From Koleobacter methoxysyntrophicus (GTDB taxonomy: Bacteria > Bacillota > Thermosediminibacteria > Koleobacterales > Koleobacteraceae), in NCBI RefSeq assembly GCF_017301615.1, contig NZ_CP059066.1:2492888-2556887 (forward strand): a DNA stretch of 64,000 nucleotides, read 5' to 3'. Positions 26,652 through 34,116 of the stretch are shown in pieces. Each line of letters starts with the position of its first letter. Position 1 is the stretch's first letter. The notes below the pieces were generated by a model. It saw nothing but the letters and a program-made list of their open reading frames with translations. It ran no database searches and was not told the DNA's origin. A program made the translations under genes and the position numbers.

Positions 26652-28539
26652 CCCAACTTTGACACTTCATCTGCCGTAAACCCTGATAAAATGGGCATAT
26701 TTCGAACTAAATTTGTACATTTTAGGACTACAAAATAGCCCTTTGAATGTTAAAGGGTAAACTCTTCTACGGGAATCACATTTTTCAGGGGTTTGATTCG
26801 CAGGACACGAAGAATCTTACTGCTCAGGTCTGTACCTTTGGTCTTGATGAAAAACCTCTTCTGCTCAATCTCAACCTCAGCAAAGTTCATGGAATTCAAA
26901 GCTTCACGAATCTTATCCGGGGAGGCCGTCTCACCAGCTTTTTTCAGTTTGAATTCCAATGTTCTTTCCAGCAGGAAGGCCAAAAAGCAAATTAAGAAGT
27001 GCCCTTTAATCCTCGGTTCGGTCCAATGAAAAATAGGCCTGACCTCCAGAGTACTTTTCATGATCCGGAACGATTCTTCGATCTTCCACAAGGTATGATA
27101 GGCTTCCAGCGCATCCTGGGGTTTTATGTCCTGCTCATTGGTCTGGATACCGTAGTAGCCGTCAAACCGTTCATCTCTGGCTATGGCTTCTTGGTCTAGA
27201 TACCAGACCTCTTCGCCGGAATTTTTGAGGTATTTTTTGCCACCGCGTTTGTTGCTGGCCGTAATCTTGGATTGATCTTTTAAAAGCAGTTCGGCCTTTT
27301 GAATGAGCCTTTCTCGATCTTTTTGGTCTTTTCTGGCTCTTTTAGACGAATATGTAATGATAAGTTTTTCTTTTAGTTCGCAGGTCTTACCGTCTTGTTT
27401 GAATCTGTTAATGTGGTCTATTACTTTGTAGAGTACCTTTTCGTCTTGATCTGAACTTAATTCGATATAACCTTCTGGGTCAAAGACCTGTTCCTCTATC
27501 TTTCTGCCCATGTTCTTGAACCGTGCGGCAAAGATGTAGCTGTAGTTTCTATCGACGATCCTTTTCAGGTTCAGCTTGCTGTTTATACCCCTGTCAGCTA
27601 CTATGATGACCCTGCGAATACCAAAACGCTTCTCTAGTTTCTCAAGTGCCGTATCCAGGGTCTTGCCGTCAAAGGTGTTGCCGGGAAACAGTTCATAGCC
27701 GATAGGTCGGCCTTCACAGTCAACCAAGAGACCCAATACTACCTGGACTTCATTGAACTTCCCGTCTTTGCTGAAACCGAAATCTCTCAGTGTATCCGCT
27801 TTGACGCTCTCGAAGGAAAAGGTGGTTACATCATAAAATACTACGTCTACCTGCATATTGAAGAGGTTTCGGTTTTTATGAAACATTAATTCTTCTATTT
27901 GCTCTTTCTGGATATGGATGATGTCTAGTGCACGGTACAGGTGGTGTAATTCTACGTTCGGCAGCTGCACATAATACCCTTGGTTGGCATAAGTGGCTAA
28001 CTTGCTCTTCGGCTGTAAAAGATGCTGGATGACCATGAGAAAACAGGCATTGCTCAAGTTAAACTGGGTCTTCCCTTTTTCTTTTATCCGGGTCAGTATC
28101 TTATCAAGTTCAAACACCTCCCAGATTTTTCTGTAGACGAGGTAGCCCCAGTTTACTATCCTTGCATCGGAAAAGCTTTCTAGGTCAATGACTTTCTTTG
28201 CCTTGGAAAGCTCTAACAGCCTCATTCCAAGACGCTGGAAGCTGGGGTTGTTCTCTATCTCGTCTAATCGACCCAGATTCAGAAGCACCCTATGTTTTAC
28301 GTTTTTGCCCTCTCGATAGGATTCTACAAGCTGTGCGTATTTGTATTTTCCTGATTGGGTAATTTTGATGAACATAGGTATATTATACCACTATATGGCT
28401 TTGTAGTCAATTACATCTGGAATATTTATTATGAAATATTGCCACTACATTTTTTAGAGCTTAAAATATAATATGCCCATTTTTCAAGGGTTCCAAGCCC
28501 TTAATTCGAAAAAAATCGCTCGCAACTGTCAAACTCGGG
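26652..28539 (-). mobile_element. IS1634-like insertion sequence, 1,888 bp
   Basis: The ends are imperfect inverted repeats: CCCAACTTTGACACTT on the left and CCCGAGTTTGACAGTT read inward from the right. A stronger subterminal pair lies about 30-50 bp inside each end, sharing AAAATGGGCATATT (26688-26701 and 28470-28483, reverse complement). One transposase gene on the minus strand fills the element. The long 34-bp direct repeat outside fits the IS1634 family, known for unusually long, variable target duplications. By eye the interior is more GC-rich than its surroundings, a sign of transfer. Confidence 0.9.
26750..28375 (-). CDS. IS1634-family DDE transposase
   Basis: This encodes 541 residues with an uninterrupted frame. 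Candidate catalytic residues are D in 'VVFYDVTTFSFES', D in 'VIIVADRGINSK' and E in 'WKIEESFRIMKSTLEVRPI', the last matching the YREK-type C1 signature of the IS4-like supergroup. The N-terminal part ('KVIDLESFSD', 'YLVYRKIWEVFELDKIL') is typical of IS1634. The frame is full length with both ends present, so the copy may still be active. It is convergent with sigF. Confidence 0.92.
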   Translation of the reverse strand: MFIKITQSGKYKYAQLVESYREGKNVKHRVLLNLGRLDEIENNPSFQRLGMRLLELSKAKKVIDLESFSDARIVNWGYLVYRKIWEVFELDKILTRIKEKGKTQFNLSNACFLMVIQHLLQPKSKLATYANQGYYVQLPNVELHHLYRALDIIHIQKEQIEELMFHKNRNLFNMQVDVVFYDVTTFSFESVKADTLRDFGFSKDGKFNEVQVVLGLLVDCEGRPIGYELFPGNTFDGKTLDTALEKLEKRFGIRRVIIVADRGINSKLNLKRIVDRNYSYIFAARFKNMGRKIEEQVFDPEGYIELSSDQDEKVLYKVIDHINRFKQDGKTCELKEKLIITYSSKRARKDQKDRERLIQKAELLLKDQSKITASNKRGGKKYLKNSGEEVWYLDQEAIARDERFDGYYGIQTNEQDIKPQDALEAYHTLWKIEESFRIMKSTLEVRPIFHWTEPRIKGHFLICFLAFLLERTLEFKLKKAGETASPDKIREALNSMNFAEVEIEQKRFFIKTKGTDLSSKILRVLRIKPLKNVIPVEEFTL

Positions 28540-28573
28540 AGGAATTTTTATCAGAAGCATAAAAGATGGGATT
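28540..28573 (+). repeat. Right 34-bp target-site duplication of the insertion sequence
   Basis: This is an exact copy of 26618-26651. It contains a duplicate of the sigF 3' end and the left arm of the original sigF terminator. Confidence 0.9.
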
Positions 28574-28591
28574 ACCATCTTTTATTTTTTT
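28561..28591 (+). terminator. Original sigF operon terminator, now displaced beyond the insertion sequence
   Basis: AAAAGATGG / CCATCTTTT with a 5-nt loop is followed by ATTTTTTTT. It directly followed sigF before the insertion and is now about 1.9 kb away. Confidence 0.85.
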
Positions 28592-28640
28592 TGAATTAAA
28601 TATTTTGTTTTTGCAAATAATAAACAATGAGGTGAAAAAA

Positions 28641-28802
28641 ATGATAAGGTTAATTAAATCGCCAGGTATAACCTTTATATTTATCGTGATAATGTTGATA
28701 ACCGGTATGCTGTTTTGGTATTTATTTCAAAGTAATACAGGAGATAACCCCCCTCTGAGGGCAAAATTGGTTAATAATAAATACATTTCTTTATTTCTTT
28801 AA
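28641..28802 (+). CDS. Small single-span membrane protein, 53 aa
   Basis: The ATG at 28641 follows GAGGTGAAAAAA. The 53-residue product has one transmembrane helix (about 9-31, 'GITFIFIVIMLITGMLFWYLF') and a short polar tail. No family is recognised. It lies between the sigF terminator and dodecin, where small sporulation membrane proteins are common, but no function can be assigned. Confidence 0.5.
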   Translation: MIRLIKSPGITFIFIVIMLITGMLFWYLFQSNTGDNPPLRAKLVNNKYISLFL

Positions 28803-28830
28803 AAGAATCATACAAAAAGGAGGAAATAGA

Positions 28831-29037
28831 ATGACTGTAAAAGTAGTTGAATTAGTAGGGGAATCCGATAAAAGCTGGGAAGATGCTGTTCAAAAAGCTG
28901 TTGCCGATGCTTCTAAAACAATTGAAAACATAGTAGGGGTGGAAGTCCTGAATAATACTGCAACGGTAGAAAACGGCAAAATTGTTCAATACAAATCAAA
29001 TATCCATGTAGCTTTTCAGGTAGATGATAAAAGATAA
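28831..29037 (+). CDS. Dodecin (flavin-binding)
   Basis: This encodes 68 residues, the exact dodecin length. 'VVELVGESDKSWEDAVQKAV', 'ASKTIENIVGVEVLN' and 'YKSNIHVAFQVDD' match the small beta-alpha-beta-beta fold that forms dodecamers storing or buffering flavin (or CoA). The key Trp stacking on the flavin ('KSWEDA') is present; the Gln facing it is in 'FQVDD'. The ATG follows AAAGGAGGAAA. A terminator follows. Confidence 0.92.
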   Translation: MTVKVVELVGESDKSWEDAVQKAVADASKTIENIVGVEVLNNTATVENGKIVQYKSNIHVAFQVDDKR

Positions 29038-29045
29038 AATTAAAT

Positions 29046-29070
29046 GAGCACCCTATGGGTGCTTTCACTT
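29046..29070 (+). terminator. Intrinsic terminator after dodecin gene
   Basis: AGCACCC / GGGTGCT with a 3-nt loop is followed by TTCACTTTAGGTTTT. The T-run is weak. Confidence 0.6.
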
Positions 29071-29197
29071 TAGGTTTTGTATAAAATCTTTACGGTAATG
29101 TAATTGTCTTTTCAGAAATCATAGCGAATATTTTAAAATTTAGGAAAATGATACAAATAGACTTTTTTATTTGAATTTGTTTAAGGGGAGGTTTAAG

Positions 29198-30187
29198 ATG
29201 CCACAAACAGTAGGTATCCCTAGGGGTCTTTTATTTTACAACTATTTCCCTTTGTGGGAGACTTTCTTTGAAGAATTAGGTTGTCGGGTTATAATCTCTG
29301 AGAAAACAACAAAGGATATTTTAAATTCAGGAATTGAAGTTACAGTAGATGATGCATGTTTGCCTATAAAAATCTACCATGGACATATAAGGCATTTAGT
29401 AAACCAAAACGTGGATTATATTTATGTGCCCAGGCTCGTAAGTGTTTTTAGAAAGGAATATATATGCCCGAAATTTTCGGGTTTACCTGATATGATAAAA
29501 AGCAATGTTAAAAATTTACCTCGTATCATTTCTCCAGATATCGATTGGAGTAATGGAAAGGTCAAATTAATGAATACTGTTCTATCAATTGGGAAAATAT
29601 TTTCCCGTGACCCTTTAAAGGTATGGCTTGCATATAAAAAAGGGTATAGGCAATATAAACAATACAAGTCCTTCCTTCAACAGGGATTTTCGCCCGAAGA
29701 AGCTGTTGATATTATTCGAAATAAAACTTCAGCTAATGATGTTATTCAGGGCAAACAAAAGAAAAGGGAATATAAGGTCCTTCTGTTAGGCCATCCGTAT
29801 AACCTTTATGATTCATTTATTAATATGGATATTATCCATAAATTAAAAAAAATGGGATGCGCTGTTTTGACACCTGAATTATTATCCGGAGAAATTATTG
29901 AAAATTATAACAAAACTTTACCCAAAAAAATATTCTGGACTATGGAAAAAAGATTGGTTGGAAATACATTGTATTATTTAGAAGAAAAGAAGATTGATGG
30001 TATTATTTATTTAGTGTCCTTCGGATGTGGGCCCGATTCTCTGGTAGGTGAACTGGTTGGGAGATGGGTTAAGAAAAAAGGGAGAATTCCTTTTATGCTT
30101 ATAACAATAGATGAGCATACCGGAGAAGCAGGTTTTAATACAAGACTGGAAGCCTTTGTTGATATGATTGAGAGGTGTAAAAAATGA
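29198..30187 (+). CDS. Acyl-CoA dehydratase activase-related protein (DUF2229-like)
   Basis: This encodes about 329 residues. The N-terminus 'VGIPRGLLFYNYFPLWETFF' and the 'VDDACLPIKIYHGHI' cysteine segment are typical of DUF2229 proteins linked to 2-hydroxyacyl-CoA dehydratase activators. 'SFGCGPDSLVGEL' and 'TIDEHTGEAGFNTRLEAF' follow. I chose ATG 29198, after AAGGGGAGG. It overlaps the next gene by 4 bp and belongs to a three-gene set with an HgdC-like ATPase. No genuine dehydratase gene is nearby, so the partner is unknown. Confidence 0.82.
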   Translation: MPQTVGIPRGLLFYNYFPLWETFFEELGCRVIISEKTTKDILNSGIEVTVDDACLPIKIYHGHIRHLVNQNVDYIYVPRLVSVFRKEYICPKFSGLPDMIKSNVKNLPRIISPDIDWSNGKVKLMNTVLSIGKIFSRDPLKVWLAYKKGYRQYKQYKSFLQQGFSPEEAVDIIRNKTSANDVIQGKQKKREYKVLLLGHPYNLYDSFINMDIIHKLKKMGCAVLTPELLSGEIIENYNKTLPKKIFWTMEKRLVGNTLYYLEEKKIDGIIYLVSFGCGPDSLVGELVGRWVKKKGRIPFMLITIDEHTGEAGFNTRLEAFVDMIERCKK

Positions 30188-31299
30188 AAATAACCTTTCC
30201 GCACATGGGAAATCTTTATATAATATTAGCAGCTTTTTTTGAAAACCTTGGTATAGATTTTATTGTTCCGCCGCCTATAACCAAAAAAACAATAGAGCTG
30301 GGTGCAATGTATTCACCAGAATTTGCTTGTTTTCCATTAAAGATTAATGTGGGGAATTTTATCGAAGCCCTTGAAATGGGAGCCGATACTATAATAATGG
30401 CAGGAGGGATAGGCCCCTGTCGTTTCGGATACTATGCTCAGGTAGAAAAAGAAATTTTAACAGACCTGGGATACAAATGTAATATGGTCGTTTTGGAACC
30501 CCCAAAAGGAAATCTTAAAGAAGTATTGTTTCAGATATACAAATTACTGCAAGGTAAGGACCTAAACAACATAATCAAAGCAGCAAAAATAGCATGGTTG
30601 AAAGCAAAAGCCCTAGAAGAAATAGAAAAAGAGGTGTTTTTCTATAGGGCTAGAGAAAAAGTAAAAGGAATGACTACAAAATTATATAGAAAGGCCTTAA
30701 GGATAATTCATGAAACAAAGGAAATTGACAGTATTAAAAGTAGCATAGAAAGAATAAATAAGGAATTCAAGAGGATAGAACTAAAAAAAGATCATGATCC
30801 TCTGAGAATAGGCCTTGTGGGTGAAATATACACATTGCTAGAACCATCTTCAAATATGAATATCGAAGAAACCTTAGGGGAATTAGGAGCAGAAGTAGAA
30901 AAATCTATAAGATTAACAGAATGGACAAATACAAACCTGATCTTGGATATGCTGAGAATTAAAGGGGAGTTAAAGTGCAGAACAGCAGCAAAACCGTATT
31001 TAAATTACTTTGTTGGGGGCCACGGCCTTGAGAGTGTGGGAGAAACGGTACTCTATGCAAATTCAGGGGTTGATGGAGTAATACATCTTGCACCTTTTAC
31101 ATGTATGCCGGAAATTGTTGCACAAAGTATTCTGCCCCGGGTGAGCAAAGAAAAAAACATTCCGGTAATAACGATGATGCTTGATGAACATTCAGCTGAA
31201 GCTGGTTTTAGAACAAGAATTGAGGCATTTGTTGATTTGCTGGAGAAAAAAAGGGAGGAAAAGCTGTATGATGAACAGAAACTTCTTTCTTGGGATTGA
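30184..31299 (+). CDS. Acyl-CoA dehydratase activase-related protein (second subunit)
   Basis: This encodes 371 residues related to the previous product and to HgdB-type subunits. Shared motifs include 'YSPEFACFPLKINVGNFIEA', 'MAGGIGPCRFGYYAQ' and 'LAPFTCMPEIVAQSI', then 'MLDEHSAEAGFRTRIEAF', which repeats the end of the preceding protein. The conserved cysteines suggest a 4Fe-4S cluster. It overlaps both neighbours, implying translational coupling. Confidence 0.82.
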   Translation: MKITFPHMGNLYIILAAFFENLGIDFIVPPPITKKTIELGAMYSPEFACFPLKINVGNFIEALEMGADTIIMAGGIGPCRFGYYAQVEKEILTDLGYKCNMVVLEPPKGNLKEVLFQIYKLLQGKDLNNIIKAAKIAWLKAKALEEIEKEVFFYRAREKVKGMTTKLYRKALRIIHETKEIDSIKSSIERINKEFKRIELKKDHDPLRIGLVGEIYTLLEPSSNMNIEETLGELGAEVEKSIRLTEWTNTNLILDMLRIKGELKCRTAAKPYLNYFVGGHGLESVGETVLYANSGVDGVIHLAPFTCMPEIVAQSILPRVSKEKNIPVITMMLDEHSAEAGFRTRIEAFVDLLEKKREEKLYDEQKLLSWD

Positions 31300-32266
31300 T
31301 GTAGGTTCAGTGAGCACAAATTTAGTTCTTATTGATAGCCATACTAATATAATTAAAAAAATTTACCTAAGAACTATGGGAAAACCGATAGATGCCATTC
31401 AAAATGGTTTAAGGGACCTGCGAAAGGATATTGAACAGGACATAACTATAGCCGGTGTCGGAACTACAGGTAGCGGTCGGAGCCTTGCCGATACAATTGT
31501 CGGGGCTGATGTCGTGAAAAATGAGATTACAGCTCATTCAATAGCGAGTTTATCAGTTGTTCCTGACGTTCAGACAGTTATTGAAATTGGTGGTCAAGAC
31601 CCGAAGATTATAATTATACGAAACGGTATTGTAACGGATTTTGCCATGAACACTGTCTGTGCAGCCGGGACAGGTTCTTTTTTAGATAGACAATCATCAA
31701 GGCTTAATATTTCCATTGAAGAATTCGGAAATCATGCACTGAAGTCAAAAAATCACGTAAGAATTGCAGGTCGGTGTGCGGTATTTGCAGAATCAGATAT
31801 GATTCACAAGCAGCAAATGGGGCATAGGGTGGAAGATATAATATGGGGATTATGCAAAGCACTTGTCAGAAACTATATAAATAATGTAGCTAAAGGGAAG
31901 GAAATAAAAGGGCCCATTGTATTTCAGGGAGGGGTTGCAGCTAATAAAGGAATAAAAGCTGCCTTTGAAGAATATTTAAAATGCAAGGTAATTGTACCTG
32001 AACACTACGATGTAATGGGGGCATTAGGAGCGGCTATTCTGGCCAAAGAAAAAATTGAAAGGTCTAGAAGATACAGAAGTAACTTTTATGGATTTGATAA
32101 CATCTGCACGGGTTGTTATAACACCTCAAGTTTTGAGTGTACCGGATGCAGTAATCTATGTGAAGTTATAAAAATAGAACTTAACGGTGAAATTTTAGCA
32201 AGATGGGGAGATAGATGTGGTAAATGGAAGCTCCTGAATCATTCCGGTAAAATCTCAAATATGTAA
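31268..32266 (+). CDS. HgdC/BadF-type activator ATPase
   Basis: This encodes 332 residues of the ASKHA fold ('FLGIDVGSVSTNLVLIDS', 'IEIGGQDPKIIII'). The two cluster-binding cysteines of the dimeric activator are in 'TVCAAGTGSFLDRQ' and 'AGRCAVFAESD'. Such proteins use ATP to inject one electron into 2-hydroxyacyl-CoA dehydratases or related enzymes. An extra C-terminal cysteine group (CTGC ... CTGCSNLC ... C) is present. I chose ATG 31268, after GGGAGGAAAA, overlapping the upstream gene by 32 bp. Confidence 0.85.
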   Translation: MMNRNFFLGIDVGSVSTNLVLIDSHTNIIKKIYLRTMGKPIDAIQNGLRDLRKDIEQDITIAGVGTTGSGRSLADTIVGADVVKNEITAHSIASLSVVPDVQTVIEIGGQDPKIIIIRNGIVTDFAMNTVCAAGTGSFLDRQSSRLNISIEEFGNHALKSKNHVRIAGRCAVFAESDMIHKQQMGHRVEDIIWGLCKALVRNYINNVAKGKEIKGPIVFQGGVAANKGIKAAFEEYLKCKVIVPEHYDVMGALGAAILAKEKIERSRRYRSNFYGFDNICTGCYNTSSFECTGCSNLCEVIKIELNGEILARWGDRCGKWKLLNHSGKISNM

Positions 32267-32297
32267 TTTTCAAAATAGTAAATTTTCTAAAATACCC

Positions 32298-32326
32298 TTG
32301 ACATAACTTAAGTCATATGGTATTAT
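32298..32326 (+). promoter_or_regulatory. Sigma-A promoter of the lysine riboswitch/lysA unit
   Basis: TTGACA at 32298-32303 and TATTAT at 32321-32326 have a 17-bp spacer. This is nearly consensus and lies 41 bp before the riboswitch. Confidence 0.85.
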
Positions 32327-32366
32327 AAAAAAAATTTAATATTAATGCCTCATCTCTTAAATGAGG

Positions 32367-32623
32367 TGAGGTAGAGGCGCGATTAACAAAGAGTATTTTT
32401 GGTTAGGGAGGGAAGCCCAATGATCCAAAAAGAAAGGTGTTGTCGCCGAAGTGTAAATGATGATTCCCCATCATTTATGCTGGGCCTATATCGAAGAGGT
32501 ATAGGACTGTCACCAGGGATTTTGCCCTGAATTCCTGGTGGAGCGCTATCTCACTAATAGGGTAGAGGGGGGGTATTTGTGTCGTTTTTTAAACGACTAG
32601 CAAATACTTGTTAGTCGTTTTTT
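32367..32623 (+). ncRNA. Lysine riboswitch (L box) with expression platform
   Basis: The aptamer spans 32367-32553. P1 pairs TGAGGTAG (32367-32374) with CTATCTCA (32546-32553). Conserved L-box sequences are visible: GAGGTAGAGGCGC, AAGAGTA, GGGAGGGAAG, AAGGTGTTGTCGCCGAAG and GGAGCGCTATC. Downstream, GTATTTG (32573) with GTCGTTT can pair with AAACGAC and CAAATAC (32601-32607) as an antiterminator; the competing terminator is at 32591-32623. Lysine binding should favour the terminator and switch off lysA, as known for this class. Confidence 0.95.
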
Positions 32624-32624
32624 G
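32591..32624 (+). terminator. Riboswitch-controlled terminator before lysA
   Basis: AAACGACTA / TAGTCGTTT with a 12-nt loop, then TTTTTT. Its left arm is shared with the antiterminator, giving two mutually exclusive hairpins. Confidence 0.88.
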
Positions 32625-32665
32625 CTTTCTAAAAATTGGAAATTAATGGAAGGAGATGATGGCTC

Positions 32666-34003
32666 ATGGAATTTCCAGGAACTATGAAAATAAATGAAAA
32701 AAATCACCTTGAAATCGGTGGCTGCGATTGTGTTGAACTGGCTAAAACATTCGGGACTCCTCTTTTTGTTATGGATGAAACACTCATAAGGCAAAACTGC
32801 CGTTCATATATTAATAGCCTTGAAAAACATTATCAAAACAGTGAAGTTATCTATGCTAGTAAGGCTTTTAGTTCACTAGCATTATATAAAATTATCGAAG
32901 AAGAAGGATTAGGCTTGGATGTGGTATCAGGCGGAGAAATCTTTATGGCACTAGAGGCTGGGTTTCCACCTGAAAAAATATATTTTCACGGTAATAATAA
33001 ATCTTATGATGAACTGAAGTTGGCTTTAGAATCGGGTATAACAAAAATAATTGTAGATAATTTTTTGGAATTGGATATGCTGAATGAATTATGCAGAGAG
33101 ATGCATAAAAATGTAAATATTCTGCTGAGAATAACTCCCGGTATCGAGGCTCATACTCATCACTATATAAGAACAGGTCAAATCGATTCGAAATTTGGAT
33201 TTCCTCTCGAAAACGGTCAGGGCTTTTTGGCCGTTGAAAAGGTTTTAAAAATGAAGAGGTTTCGTTTTGCAGGCCTTCACTGTCACATAGGTTCTCAAAT
33301 ATTTGATAAAGAACCTTTTGAACACACTGTTTCAACAATGATGGATTTTATAAGGCAAATAAAAGACAGATATAATACAGATGTAAAGGTTCTGAATTTG
33401 GGTGGAGGGTTTGGTATAAAGTATATAGATACTGATAAACCCAGACATGTAGAAGATTATATAGAAGCTATCACTAAAAAAGTAAATTTTTATAGTAAAA
33501 AATACAATTTAGTTCCACCTAAAATCATGTTAGAACCTGGAAGGGCCATTGTAGGGGATGCCTGCATAACCCTTTATACAATTGGTGCAATTAAAGACAT
33601 TCCGGGAATCAGGAAGTATGTAAGTGTAGATGGGGGTATGACTGATAATATAAGACCTGCTCTATATCAAGCAAAATATCATGCTATGATTGCTAATAAC
33701 TGTAAAGCAGAAAAGAAAGAGCTTGTATCTATAGCAGGGAAATGTTGTGAATCAGGAGATATGCTTATTTGGGATATTGAATTACCCAAGGTTTCACCCG
33801 GGGATTATCTAGCTGTTTTTTCTACCGGAGCTTATCATTATTCTATGTCGAGCAACTATAACAAAATACCGCGGCCTGCTGTAGTGCTTGTAAGTGAAGG
33901 ACAGGCAGAGATAATTATAAAAAGGGAAACCTATAAGGACTTAGTAAAAAATGACGTTATTCCAAAAAGGTTAAAAAACAAATCAACTTACTTAGCCCTG
34001 TAA
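32666..34003 (+). CDS. lysA: Diaminopimelate decarboxylase
   Basis: This encodes 445 residues of the fold-type-III PLP decarboxylases. PLP lysine is in 'VIYASKAFSS', with 'GLHCHIGSQIF', 'LNLGGGFGIKY', 'EPGRAIVGDAC' and active-site Cys in 'AGKCCESGDML'. It converts meso-diaminopimelate to lysine. The preceding lysine riboswitch confirms the assignment. The ATG at 32666 has AAGGAG 10 bp upstream. No other lysine genes lie nearby; lysA is a single-gene unit closed by a terminator. Confidence 0.97.
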   Translation: MEFPGTMKINEKNHLEIGGCDCVELAKTFGTPLFVMDETLIRQNCRSYINSLEKHYQNSEVIYASKAFSSLALYKIIEEEGLGLDVVSGGEIFMALEAGFPPEKIYFHGNNKSYDELKLALESGITKIIVDNFLELDMLNELCREMHKNVNILLRITPGIEAHTHHYIRTGQIDSKFGFPLENGQGFLAVEKVLKMKRFRFAGLHCHIGSQIFDKEPFEHTVSTMMDFIRQIKDRYNTDVKVLNLGGGFGIKYIDTDKPRHVEDYIEAITKKVNFYSKKYNLVPPKIMLEPGRAIVGDACITLYTIGAIKDIPGIRKYVSVDGGMTDNIRPALYQAKYHAMIANNCKAEKKELVSIAGKCCESGDMLIWDIELPKVSPGDYLAVFSTGAYHYSMSSNYNKIPRPAVVLVSEGQAEIIIKRETYKDLVKNDVIPKRLKNKSTYLAL

Positions 34004-34016
34004 AACCCTCCTATAT

Positions 34017-34045
34017 AAGTGCGCTTTAAAGAGCGCACTTTTTTA
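34017..34045 (+). terminator. Intrinsic terminator after lysA
   Basis: AAGTGCGCT / AGCGCACTT with a short loop is followed by TTTTTATT. Confidence 0.85.
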
Positions 34046-34058
34046 TTGATTTATATTG

Positions 34059-34067
34059 TGCTATAAT
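34059..34067 (+). promoter_or_regulatory. Extended -10 promoter candidate
   Basis: TGCTATAAT has a perfect TATAAT with a TGN extension, 50 bp before the next gene. No good -35 element is seen, which is compatible with an extended -10 promoter. Confidence 0.5.
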
Positions 34068-34116
34068 ATTCATGTAATCAGCCCGAGGTACCCATTCTTA
34101 TGCTAGGGGGAAAAAA

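Noticed and set aside
26747-27199. Plus-strand frames inside the insertion sequence
   Set aside because: They lie antisense to the intact DDE transposase and show no family features.
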